In this document: piece by piece, positions 56,433 to 64,000 of the stretch
Numbering within the stretch: position 1 is the first letter of the stretch
Layout: every line of letters starts with the position of its first letter
Assembly (NCBI RefSeq): GCF_000223985.1
Contig: NZ_AFWV01000009.1
Location: forward strand, 124,001 to 188,000
Source: Thiocapsa marina 5811
GTDB taxonomy: Bacteria; Pseudomonadota; Gammaproteobacteria; Chromatiales; Chromatiaceae
Length of the DNA: 64,000 nt
Direction: 5' to 3'
Made by a program: the position numbers and the translations under genes
The notes under the pieces: generated by a model
What the model saw: the letters and a program-made list of their open reading frames with translations, nothing else
What the model was told of the DNA's origin: nothing
Database searches by the model: none

Positions 56433-56538
56433 CGCCTTTACTCCAATATTTCAGTCTGATGGTAAGTCAGTCGGCGGCACCCTCGGGTGCCGGCACCTCG
56501 GGATCTCGAGTGCGGCACCTACGGGTGTCGGTGCGGAA

Positions 56539-57792
56539 TTACTTGCCGGCTTCGGCTTGACGCTCGAACCACGCCTCGGCCGCCTCGTCCCAGCCGTCCA
56601 GTCGGACGTAGGAGCTTTGACGCGGGTGGCTCAGCATGTTCGGATCCGGCTCGATCCCGATGCCGTCAAGGAAATTAGCCAGGCCGATACGCTCGATCAT
56701 CTCGCCGCAGCGCTCGTGCTCCAGACCGTTCTCCGCCCAGAAGTCGATGATGGTCTCGGCAAGCTCGACCATGGACTCGTAGTCCTCTTCGGTTTCGAGC
56801 TTCTTGAAGGGCACTACAACCGTGCCCATCAGATCGCCGATCTTGAGGGTACGCTTCCCGCCGATGAGGATGGTGACACCCTTGTCGTCGCCCGGATGCA
56901 GTGCCTTCGGCATCACGTTGAGACAGTGCATGCAGCGCACGCAATCGCGGTTGTTGACCACCAGGGTGTTGTCGTCGGTCAGGCTGAGCGCCTGCGTCGG
57001 ACAGCGCGTGATGACGTTGTCGATATAGTACTGACGACCCTTGTCGGCGATGTAGTTCTTGACCTCGGCTTGGTCGACCTTCATGTCGTCGCGCCACGTG
57101 CCCAGCACCGCGAAGTCCGAGCGCTCGATGGCGTTCTGGCAGTCGTTCGCACAACCGGACACCTTGAACTTGAACTTGTAGGGGAGAGCCGGGCGATGAA
57201 CGTCGTCGACGAAGTTGTTGACCAGAGCGCGATGCGCCTTGAGCTCATTCGTGCAGGACATCTCGCAACGTGCCGCACCGACACAGGACATCGCCGTGCG
57301 TACGCAAGGACCGGCACCCCCGAGATCCCATCCGTATTCGTTGATCTCGTCGAAGAAGTGCTGGGTATTCTGACTGTCGGTGCCGATGAACATGATGTTG
57401 CCGGTCTGACCGTGGAAGGTCACGAGGCCCGACCCCCATTTCTCCCAGCTGTCGGCCAATTGGCGCAACATACCGGTCGAATAGTGATTACCGGCCGGCG
57501 GCTGGACGCGCAGCGTATGAAACTCTTTGGACTTCGGAAAGGCCTTACCTACCTCGGAGAAGCGCGGGATGATCCCGCCGCCATACCCGAACACCGAAAC
57601 GGTACCGCCCTTCCAATATCCCTTACGGGTCTCGTACGAGTGCTCGAGCTGACCCAGAAGGTCATTGGTCATCTCGTTGATGCGTGGCTCGGGATGCTCG
57701 TCGCGGAGGCGCTTGATGCCCGAAATGAAACTCGGCCAGGGGCCTGTTTCGAGCTGATCAAGCATCGGGGTACTGTGCTTCTCGATAGCCAT
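56539..57792 (-). CDS. dsrA: DsrA, reverse dissimilatory sulfite reductase alpha subunit
   Basis: 417 residues from ATG at 57792 (MAIEKHSTPMLDQLETGPWP). The sirohaem-4Fe-4S Cys ligands are in TAMSCVGAARCEMSC and KVSGCANDCQNA, and the ferredoxin insert has CVRCMHCLNVMP. First gene of the operon; the shared regulatory region lies at 57793-58203. The oxidative-type assignment comes from the dsrEFH, dsrL and DsrMKJOP context rather than from a tree. Confidence 0.98.
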   Translation of the reverse strand: MAIEKHSTPMLDQLETGPWPSFISGIKRLRDEHPEPRINEMTNDLLGQLEHSYETRKGYWKGGTVSVFGYGGGIIPRFSEVGKAFPKSKEFHTLRVQPPAGNHYSTGMLRQLADSWEKWGSGLVTFHGQTGNIMFIGTDSQNTQHFFDEINEYGWDLGGAGPCVRTAMSCVGAARCEMSCTNELKAHRALVNNFVDDVHRPALPYKFKFKVSGCANDCQNAIERSDFAVLGTWRDDMKVDQAEVKNYIADKGRQYYIDNVITRCPTQALSLTDDNTLVVNNRDCVRCMHCLNVMPKALHPGDDKGVTILIGGKRTLKIGDLMGTVVVPFKKLETEEDYESMVELAETIIDFWAENGLEHERCGEMIERIGLANFLDGIGIEPDPNMLSHPRQSSYVRLDGWDEAAEAWFERQAEAGK

Positions 57793-58203
57793 GGCGCTGT
57801 CTCTCCGAATCAGAATGAAGCAGGAAGGGATCGGGGTTTCAATAAAACCGGGTCGGACATGTGTTCGGCACGCAACCGATTGACCGAGTGTCTCGCCATG
57901 GCGCGGGCCGGCTGACATACCTGAATGGCCGGCGCACATCGAAACCTAGTTTCACCGAGACCCCATCGTCATTCGCTAAATTACCGGCTCCGGGGGCCGA
58001 CGCCCATTCCACGATTGGGAGGGCCATCAGCCGACGGACTATCCCATTCGGGATAGAGGCATGACGAGCGCCGCAGCGGGTGTCCTCCCGATTGTTTTGG
58101 CGGCGAACATGCTTGAGCAAATTGACAGGAGATGCTACATCCGGATGAAGTCTAAGTCAACATTCTCTAATATTCAGGTTTACTCATTTAAGGGGTACAG
58201 GCC
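57793..58203. promoter_or_regulatory. divergent regulatory region upstream of dsrA
   Basis: 411 bp between dsrA and the TauD-like gene, presumably with both promoters. A perfect 7-bp palindrome at 58041-58058 stands out, and TTGACA at about 58115 could be a -35 element for the plus-strand gene. In A. vinosum dsr expression is induced by sulfide, and DsrC binds the equivalent upstream region. Confidence 0.7.
58041..58058. promoter_or_regulatory. palindromic candidate operator in the dsrA upstream region
   Basis: CTATCCC (58041-58047) and GGGATAG (58052-58058) are perfect inverted arms with a 4-base centre. The site lies 249 bp before the dsrA start and 146 bp before the dioxygenase start. Symmetry and position suggest a dimeric regulator; no known consensus was matched. 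Confidence 0.5.
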
Positions 58204-59130
58204 GTGGACGACCCTTTCGCTCTCTCGCAAATCAGCGCCTATTCGGACTGGAGGGCCCGCAAGCTTCGGGCTTATCCAGCCGATATCGCCGACCTGCGTG
58301 TCCCCGTCGGGCGGCTCGACCAACCTACGGAGGCCGAGCGGGCCGCTTTGAAGGAACGAATCGATACCTTCAACATGGCCTTGGTCGAGGTCGATCCCGG
58401 TGGAATCCGCACCGATGCACTGCTGTCCTTCACACGGGCTTTAGGGCTTCAAAGGACGGATGCCAACCTCTTCGCCGATGCCTCGGCCGTGAGCCGCATC
58501 ACCGCGACGCGACGCGACCCCGGCGAGGAGCGACGAGCGGACGCGGGTCCCCGGACCCACGGCGGCGCCACTCTCGGCGACTTCGCCCCCTACACCGACA
58601 AACCGCTGAGCTGGCACACCGATGGGTACTACAACGCCCCGGACGGGCAGGTCGGGGCCTGGTGCCTGTTCTGCGTCCGTGCCGCACGTGACGGCGGGGA
58701 GAACAGCCTCATCGATCACGAGATGGCCTATCTGCGACTTCGCGATGAATCGCCGCGCCACATCGAGGCCCTCTCTCATCCGCAGGCCCTGAGCATACCG
58801 GCGCACATCCAGGCCGGGCGCACACTCCGCGCGCAGAGTGTCGGGCCTGTGTTCTCGGTGCGCAAGGGACACCTGCACATGCGATATTCGGCACGCGCAC
58901 GCCACGTCCTCTGGCGCGACACGCCCGACACGCGCGCGGCGCGGGACGCACTGGATCGGTTGTTTTCCCGCCCGGATGTCTTCACGTTCAGGTACAGGTT
59001 GAGACCGGGAGAAGGGCTGGTGTCGAACAACGTCCTTCACTGTCGCTCCGGATTCAGCGACGACGAAGACCCTGCCAAGGCGCGGCTGCTTTACCGCATC
59101 CGCTTCCTGGATCGAATCGGACTCGACTGA
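58204..59130 (+). CDS. TauD/TfdA-family Fe(II)/2-oxoglutarate dioxygenase-like protein
   Basis: 308 residues from GTG at 58204, preceded by AAGGGGTACAGGCC. The iron-binding HxD is in LSWHTDGYYNAP, the distal His in NNVLHCRSGFSDD, and the 2-oxoglutarate Arg probably in RLLYRIRFLDR. These enzymes hydroxylate small molecules, TauD releasing sulfite from taurine. Being divergent from dsrA suggests a sulfur-linked role, but the substrate is unknown. Confidence 0.82.
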   Translation: MDDPFALSQISAYSDWRARKLRAYPADIADLRVPVGRLDQPTEAERAALKERIDTFNMALVEVDPGGIRTDALLSFTRALGLQRTDANLFADASAVSRITATRRDPGEERRADAGPRTHGGATLGDFAPYTDKPLSWHTDGYYNAPDGQVGAWCLFCVRAARDGGENSLIDHEMAYLRLRDESPRHIEALSHPQALSIPAHIQAGRTLRAQSVGPVFSVRKGHLHMRYSARARHVLWRDTPDTRAARDALDRLFSRPDVFTFRYRLRPGEGLVSNNVLHCRSGFSDDEDPAKARLLYRIRFLDRIGLD

Positions 59131-59294
59131 GGTTCGACCGAAGCGGTCGAGGCGCGCCACCGACCGGCGGATCGGCCTGGACCCGTCGCCGTGTACCGAC
59201 AAAATAACGAGACACCGACCCGCAAGCGCGAAGATGCCGACCGGGCGAAGGTCTCAACATCAACCCAACGACAAAGGAGCAGTAGCGGCGACCC

Positions 59295-59486
59295 ATGCTC
59301 AAGCTCAGCGAGATACTGGTTTCCAATCAAGACATCGAATCCTTCGACGAGCTCGTCCCCGTCATCCAGGCGGTCGCGCGTTCGGGCGAACGCTTCTTCA
59401 GGATGGACGTCAAGCCCCCCTACCCCGACACCCCGGACAATTGGGAGGACCGTCTCGAGGCGGCCTTCAGCGGGCTCGTCCGATGA
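59295..59486 (+). CDS. small protein of unknown function
   Basis: 63 residues (MLKLSEILVSNQDIESFDEL, then GERFFRMDVKPPYPDTPDNW). No recognised family or motif. AAAGGAGCAGTAGCG lies upstream of the ATG, a good ribosome site. It is followed 49 bp later by another unknown gene and then by the Cas6-like gene on the same strand, so all three may form an operon. Confidence 0.7.
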   Translation: MLKLSEILVSNQDIESFDELVPVIQAVARSGERFFRMDVKPPYPDTPDNWEDRLEAAFSGLVR

Positions 59487-59535
59487 TCTCCGAGTCCAGA
59501 TCCGAGCATCGCCCGGAGCGCATGAGGGCGCCATC

Positions 59536-60255
59536 ATGAAACAGTTCGACGTCCTGGCAACGCAGATTGCCGATACCGCGGCCGATTCGATCATTAATCG
59601 CAGTGCCGAGAACGCATCGCTCGAGTCGCACTTGAAGATGCAGCAGGATCGGCTGAAGAATCTCCTTCAGATCCATGCCCCCGGGCACGCGATCGCGGAC
59701 GCCCGGCTGCAGGTCGCACGCACGCTGGTGAGTCTGGAGCGAGGCGAAGAGGCTTGGCCCATCGGCCGTGCGGCCTTCGACCATTTCATCGCACACGACT
59801 CCTTCGAGCTCGCCGCCGACGCCTGCGATGTTTTGTTTCAGGCCGGCCAAGAGGAGTCGCTCGTTGCGCTCGGCCAAGGGATCTGGCTCGCCGTGACATG
59901 CCCAATCGATCCGGAGCTGACGATCGAGCTGCTCGGTCACGTGATCGACGAGACGCCCGACGACGCCGACGGTGCCGCGGTCGCCGCAACCACGGCACTC
60001 TTTATCGCCGACGTCCGCGCCCGAGACCGTCAACGCGACGATCTCATGTTCTTTGCGACCCAAATGCTCGGCACGGTTGCACGACGACACAGCGGCGTCG
60101 ACTCACCCGAGCAGCTCGAGAACTGGATGGAGCGCCTCGAGCTCAAGGAGCCGGAGAAGTTTCTGGTCCGCTTGCGCAACGTGGTCGATGTCCTTGTTCA
60201 GGACGCATGGTGGTTCGACCGGCGAGCGCTGCAGGAACGTCTCCCGTTCGCCTGA
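59536..60255 (+). CDS. helical protein of unknown function
   Basis: 239 residues, mostly helical with TPR-like alternation (ARLQVARTLVSLERGEEAWP, LAADACDVLFQAGQEESLVA). No catalytic motif is visible. It ends 58 bp before the Cas6-like gene. Cytoplasmic by absence of signal or membrane segments. A scaffold or regulatory role is possible but unproven. Confidence 0.75.
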   Translation: MKQFDVLATQIADTAADSIINRSAENASLESHLKMQQDRLKNLLQIHAPGHAIADARLQVARTLVSLERGEEAWPIGRAAFDHFIAHDSFELAADACDVLFQAGQEESLVALGQGIWLAVTCPIDPELTIELLGHVIDETPDDADGAAVAATTALFIADVRARDRQRDDLMFFATQMLGTVARRHSGVDSPEQLENWMERLELKEPEKFLVRLRNVVDVLVQDAWWFDRRALQERLPFA

Positions 60256-60313
60256 GGGCATCCCGCTGCTTCAGACCCCGGAACATACTCGAGAGCACTC
60301 ACGGACACACACG

Positions 60314-61015
60314 ATGTTTTGGAATGACGACGACAACGCCGACCGGATTCGCGTGCCGGACGACATCGTCGATCTCCTTTTCGGGATCGACTGTAAGTGC
60401 ATCCCGGTCGACCACGCCTATCTGCTCGCCGACGCGTTGAGACAGGCGCTGCCCTGGATCGCCGAGGAGCCGGGCGTGGCCGTGCACTCGGTGCACGTCG
60501 CCGGGTCGCAAAACGGCTGGGAACGGCCCGAGCACGGGCCGGACTCCTATCTCGCCGTCTCCCGGCGGACCAAGCTCACCCTGCGGGTTCCCCGGCACCG
60601 AGTCGCCGAGGTGTTGCGCGACCTCCCCGGGACCAGGCTCCATCTCGGGGGCGAAGCGCTCGTCGTGCGCGCGGGCAAGACCAAGCCGCTCAGCACCGAG
60701 ACCACGCTGTTTTCTCGGTATGTTGCTCTCGACCTCGCCGAGGGGGCGGACGACGACGAGGGTGTTTTCCTCGAGACCGCGGCGCGTGCCCTCGCCGAGA
60801 TCGACGTTCGCGTACGCAAGGCCGTGTGCGGCAGGACCAACCGGCTCGCCACACCCGAGGGCCCGATCACGACACGCAGCCTGATGCTCGCCGGACTCAC
60901 GCCGGATGAATCCATCCGGTTGCAGCAACGGGGAATCGGTCGCCATCCCCTCCTCGGTTGCGGCATCTTCATCCCCCACAAAGGCGTCGACTCGGTCAAG
61001 CCCAGCCAGGGCTAA
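60314..61015 (+). CDS. orphan Cas6/Cmx6-like RAMP protein
   Basis: 233 residues. The layout matches type I-MYXAN Cas6 (Cmx6) proteins: an opening IPVDHAYLLADALRQALPWI, a VAVHSVHVAGSQNGW segment, LAVSRRTKLTLRVPRHRVAE, TKPLSTETTLFSRYVAL, a Ser/Thr-rich RSLMLAGLTPDESIRLQQRG and the C-terminal Gly-rich GRHPLLGCGIFIPHKG, which is the RAMP signature. Cas6 enzymes cut CRISPR repeat RNA. No CRISPR array or other cas gene is seen within the window. An N-terminal addition (MFWNDDDNADRIRVPDDIVD) is present. Family assignment is from memory of sequence pattern. Confidence 0.72.
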   Translation: MFWNDDDNADRIRVPDDIVDLLFGIDCKCIPVDHAYLLADALRQALPWIAEEPGVAVHSVHVAGSQNGWERPEHGPDSYLAVSRRTKLTLRVPRHRVAEVLRDLPGTRLHLGGEALVVRAGKTKPLSTETTLFSRYVALDLAEGADDDEGVFLETAARALAEIDVRVRKAVCGRTNRLATPEGPITTRSLMLAGLTPDESIRLQQRGIGRHPLLGCGIFIPHKGVDSVKPSQG

Positions 61016-61298
61016 GCACGGCTCGGCGCGGGCTCAGTGCGAGGAGCGCGCGCCCGCGTCCGAACAGGCACGGGGGCATCGCACCCCGGCCGCGGGACAA
61101 CCCTCCCCCGGTGTTTCATCTCCCCGCACGCTTCAAATGCGAGCCGCTCCGGACGCGGTTTAGTCAGTCGGATCACAAAAAAATGTGACGTCTGCATCAC
61201 AAAATCATAAAATTAGAAAGTTTAAATCAAACCCCAAAAGACGGGTAGATCGTCGCGTAACGACTCTTCCCCGCCGAGCAAAGACGAGAGGAGCAACC
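61016..61298. other. intergenic region with a repeat-end fragment
   Basis: 283 bp before the DsrC paralogue. It has a lone right-end-like motif GGACGCGGTTTAG (61151-61163) of the twin repeat family without a matching left end, then an AT-rich stretch (61178-61235) suited to a promoter. Confidence 0.5.
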
Positions 61299-61637
61299 AT
61301 GGCCATCGAAGTCAACGGCAAGACCATCGAAACGACCCCAAGCGGCTACCTTCAGGAGCTCGCAGACTGGAGCGAAGATGTCGCGATGAAGCTCGCGGAG
61401 ATCGAGGGCATCACCTTGACCGACAAACACTGGGACGTCATCAACTATCTGAGGAGCGAGTACCACGACAACGCCCAGAACCAACCCATGGAGCGCGTGG
61501 TTCTGAAAGAAATGGCCAAGAAGTGGGGCACCAAACCCACGAGCAAGGATCTCTACACCCTCTTCCCGCTCGCACCGACCAAACAAGGCACCAAGATCGC
61601 GGGTTTGCCCGAGGTGCTGCGCAAGGGCGGTTACTGA
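61299..61637 (+). CDS. DsrC/TusE-family protein lacking cysteines (RspA-like)
   Basis: 112 residues from ATG at 61299 with GAGAGGAGCAACC upstream. It aligns with DsrC throughout (LTDKHWDVINYLRSEY, KDLYTLFPLAP, KIAGLP), but the C-terminal arm reads TKQGTKIAGLPEVLRKGGY. Both redox Cys are gone, and there is no Cys in the whole protein. DsrC-family members of this sort have been called RspA and proposed to be regulatory. It cannot carry sulfur by the usual chemistry, so DNA or protein binding is more likely. Confidence 0.88.
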   Translation: MAIEVNGKTIETTPSGYLQELADWSEDVAMKLAEIEGITLTDKHWDVINYLRSEYHDNAQNQPMERVVLKEMAKKWGTKPTSKDLYTLFPLAPTKQGTKIAGLPEVLRKGGY

Positions 61638-62185
61638 AGCGACCGGCCGCGCTCGTCGCACGATCCACGGACGGATCAAAACAACCCGCCTCGACCGGAA
61701 CGCGCTCGGAGCATGCCGTTGAACCCGGATCCGGCATTTTGAACCGCAAAGGCGCAAAGGACACAAAGGAAAACAAGAAATTACAGGTTGGTTTTCCCCG
61801 CACCCGCCCCCGCCTCGCCGGCCGCCTCCGTATCCCGCGGTAAGCACGTCCCGTCCCGACCTTCCCGAAACACCCGCACTCGAGCGTGCCGCGCGAGCAG
61901 CACGCCGGCTGCCGACGCTCGACCGATCGATCGGACGCCCTCTATACCGCGTCACGACGAAGGTCGGAAGAATCCTTGAGCCCGACACAACATGAGAACG
62001 CCGCATTTCACTCTTGACGCAGTTTGGTCGCCAGCTGTCGCTCTCACTTGATCCAGATCAGTCTCGCCCGCTTCGCCGGGAGAACCCGGCGGCACGGTAA
62101 GCAATCCGCCTTTACTCCTTCGTGGATGCCGTATATAAATGCGAACGGTTGTCATTTGCTTTCGCATCGAGATGGAGCATCCGCT
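61638..62185. other. intergenic region upstream of the porin gene
   Basis: 548 bp with no supported gene. It contains the fragment AACCGCAAAGGCGCAAAGGA (61742-61761), part of a widespread short intergenic motif, and an AT-rich segment before 62186 with the porin promoter. Confidence 0.4.
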
Positions 62186-63394
62186 ATGTATCGCATCAAA
62201 CACCCCGCCGACCCTAGCCTCGTTCTTGCCGCGCTGACCTCCGGTCTACTTGTCGCATCGGCAGCCCCGAGCTGGGCCTACGACGTCACCGACAACTTCT
62301 CGATCGGCGCGGTGTTGGGCGCGGCGGGTCAGTGCCAGGAGGGGCTCGGCGGATTGGTCGACGAGGCCGGGCAGTCGCTGGAGGGAGACACCTGCCGCGG
62401 CGGCATGCCGTTTCAGCTCGAGATGAGCTTTCGCCCGAGCGAGCGCGACGAGCTCTACGCCCTGCTCGGCTTCGCCGTGGACAACGGCCTGAACGCCGTC
62501 TCGCCCTTCGTGCTCGCGCCCTGGGCGGTCGATCTCGAGGACGATCTGCAGGACATCAACGGGCGCGGCCGCGACTATCTGCTGCAGGCTTGGTACAAGC
62601 ACACCTTCACGCTGGGCGAGGACGCCACCCTCGGCGCCACCTTCGGCATCATCGACTCCACCGGCTATCTCGACGAGAACGCCTACGCCAACGACGAGTT
62701 CACCCAGTTCATGAACGAGGCGTTCGTGAACTCCGGCGGCTTCAATCTGCCCTCCTACGACGCCGGCGCGGCGCTCGAGCTAGCACTGGGGGACTGGGAG
62801 ATCACCGCCGCGGCATTGAACATCGGCGAGAACGACGACGGCAACAACTACAATTTCTGGGGCGCACAGCTCGGCTATCGTCTCGATACCGCACTCGGCG
62901 AAGGCAACTATCGCGCCGTGATCACCGGCACCTCCTCGGCCTTCTTCAAGCCGGGCGCGCCCCTCGGCGAGGAGCCGGAAGGGACCGAGGACGGGTCGCC
63001 GCTCGCCGCCGAGGACACCCCGGAGAAGACCGATCTGATGGGCTACGGGCTGTCCTTCGACCAGGCCCTCGGCGATCGTCTCGGTGCCTTCCTGCGCATG
63101 AGCTGGACCGATCATGAGGACATTCTCGACTACCGCGGGCTTTACACCGGCGGCCTGAACATCGGCGGCGGTCTCTGGGGCCGCGAAGCCGACAACGTCG
63201 GCATCGCCTACGGCTACCTCGACGGCGCCAACACCGGGATCGCCAACACCAACGTGGCCGAAATCTACTACCGTTTCGCCGCCAACGACTTCCTCGCTCT
63301 CACCGCCGACGTTCAGTATATGGCCGACGCCTACGACAGCGGCGAGGACATCGAGGGCTGGATCTTCGGACTGCGCCTGGTGGCGGGGCTTTGA
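62186..63394 (+). CDS. outer-membrane porin (OprB-like carbohydrate porin)
   Basis: 402 residues from ATG at 62186. A signal peptide ends at SAAPSWA. The mature protein has alternating beta-strand composition with Gly/Asp/Asn-rich turns (LGDWEITAAALNIGENDDGN), YYRFAANDFLALTADVQYMA near the end and a C-terminal strand IFGLRLVAGL. It resembles OprB-type porins that let sugars or other solutes cross the outer membrane. A Cys pair (QCQEG, DTCRGG) may form a disulfide. Substrate unknown. Confidence 0.82.
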   Translation: MYRIKHPADPSLVLAALTSGLLVASAAPSWAYDVTDNFSIGAVLGAAGQCQEGLGGLVDEAGQSLEGDTCRGGMPFQLEMSFRPSERDELYALLGFAVDNGLNAVSPFVLAPWAVDLEDDLQDINGRGRDYLLQAWYKHTFTLGEDATLGATFGIIDSTGYLDENAYANDEFTQFMNEAFVNSGGFNLPSYDAGAALELALGDWEITAAALNIGENDDGNNYNFWGAQLGYRLDTALGEGNYRAVITGTSSAFFKPGAPLGEEPEGTEDGSPLAAEDTPEKTDLMGYGLSFDQALGDRLGAFLRMSWTDHEDILDYRGLYTGGLNIGGGLWGREADNVGIAYGYLDGANTGIANTNVAEIYYRFAANDFLALTADVQYMADAYDSGEDIEGWIFGLRLVAGL

Positions 63395-63405
63395 TGAAAC
63401 CGTGA

Positions 63406-63492
63406 TGAAACCGCGTCCGGTGACGTCATGTCCTCTTGCCGGGTTATTCCACCTTGCGGACATCAACGAGCGCCGGAGTCGACGCGGTTTCA
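63406..63492. repeat. twin repeat family, GTC-type element (copy E1)
   Basis: 87 bp with exact ends TGAAACCGCGTC and GACGCGGTTTCA, 11 bp after the porin stop. Core unlike B1/C1. A second element follows 98 bp later, so the spacing rule of the other pairs does not hold here. Confidence 0.7.
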
Positions 63493-63590
63493 TGAGTCTA
63501 AGGGCAATTGACGATTCAGCGCCCTGCTGGGGTTCGCAAGCTCACCCCAGCCGACATGTTGCGGTTGCTCTTAAATCGGCCCCTATCTCC

Positions 63591-63673
63591 TGAACCGCGT
63601 CGCGCCAAGGTCGTTCCTGCGCTCCGAGGCCCGGAGCACCTCGGAGCACGCGTCTCACGGGGAACGCGGTTCA
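63591..63673. repeat. twin repeat family, GTC-ended element (copy E2)
   Basis: 83 bp with ends TGAACCGCGT and ACGCGGTTCA and an inner GAGGCCCGGAGCACCTC hairpin. It lies about 35 bp before the first possible start of selO (63709). Confidence 0.65.
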
Positions 63674-63750
63674 GTAGCGGTTCAGTTGCGAATCGCCTGG
63701 ATGGCCGCATGCCTACGGTATCGACCCACAGCCGACAGCAGACCACTCGC

Positions 63751-64000
63751 ATGCCCCAGCAGTCTATTCGCTTCGCGTTCGACAACAGCTACCGACGTCT
63801 TCCCGATCATTTTCACGCCCGCATCCATCCAACGCCCGTCACGACACCCGGCTTGATCAAGCTGAACGCAGCATTGTTTGAAGAGCTCGGCCTGGATCCG
63901 GCGGCTGCGGATCCGGACGTGGCGACCCCGCTCTTCGCCGGTAATCTCCTGCCGAACGGCGGTGATCCGATCGCGATGGCCTATGCCGGCCATCAGTTCG
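63751..64000 (+). CDS. selO: SelO/YdiU pseudokinase AMPylase, N-terminal part
   Basis: First 83 residues, cut by the right edge. RFAFDNSYRRLPDHFHARIH, then LIKLNAALFEELGLD and IAMAYAGHQF match the SelO N-terminus, in which the GHQF segment is strongly conserved. SelO transfers AMP to Ser, Thr or Tyr of target proteins in redox control. The ATG at 63751 fits the family N-terminus; an in-frame ATG at 63709 is possible. Confidence 0.93.
   Translation, partial: MPQQSIRFAFDNSYRRLPDHFHARIHPTPVTTPGLIKLNAALFEELGLDPAAADPDVATPLFAGNLLPNGGDPIAMAYAGHQF

Noticed and set aside
57839-58120. Small frame upstream of dsrA
   Set aside because: Lies in the divergent regulatory region, with no ribosome site or family similarity.

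Overview
The window is high-GC DNA from a purple sulfur bacterium of the Chromatiaceae (Thiocapsa/Thiocystis/Allochromatium-like). The main evidence is a complete oxidative-type dsr (reverse dissimilatory sulfite reductase) operon on the minus strand, in the order dsrA-B-E-F-H-C-M-K-L-J-O-P-N-R-S (57792 down to 43174). This is the gene order known from Allochromatium vinosum. Diagnostic residues are at the expected positions: DsrE Cys78, DsrH Cys20, DsrC Cys100 and Cys111.

Layout. 1-4087: an RND efflux pair (pump cut by the left edge) divergent from a TetR regulator. 4096-5639: a class 3 lipase and a small membrane LRR protein. 5724-6972: the wreck of a type I restriction-modification locus (hsdM, hsdS/hsdR and metallopeptidase scars) that still holds an intact-looking toxin-antitoxin pair. 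7084-17547: hrpA, a small nucleotidyltransferase, a diheme protein, a PhoX-like phosphatase and a two-REC GGDEF/EAL protein with degenerate output domains. 17680-24794: sppA, a HAD phosphatase and rluC, divergent from rne. 24890-28023: a sulfotransferase / glycosyltransferase / deacetylase set. 28046-29941: a LMW phosphatase and a SPOR-like protein. 29979-36098: a sucrose module (sucrose-phosphate synthase, phosphatase, fructokinase, amylosucrase). 36371-42753: sohB, thyA, gpmI, glgC, an SDR and a small membrane protein. 43174-57792: dsr. 58204-61637, on the other side of the dsr promoter region: a TauD-like dioxygenase, two unknown proteins, an orphan Cas6/Cmx6-like protein and a cysteine-free DsrC paralogue. 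62186-64000: a porin and the start of selO.

Functionally, the dsr genes oxidise stored sulfur. DsrEFH passes sulfur to DsrC, DsrAB with siroamide (made by DsrN) oxidises it, and DsrMKJOP with DsrL moves the electrons. The sucrose module makes sucrose, a compatible solute, and can break it down again; glgC next door makes the ADP-glucose precursor of glycogen.

The most unusual feature is a family of intergenic elements of about 81-88 bp with conserved inverted ends (T[T/G]AAACCGCG...CGCGGTTTAA type) but differing cores. Four sites carry two elements separated by 21-22 bp of mostly AT-rich spacer. Three genes (dsrN, dsrS, fructokinase) have their stop codon inside the outer end of an element. 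The orphan Cas6-like gene beside dsr is the second most interesting point. No tRNA, rRNA, insertion sequence or CRISPR array was seen.
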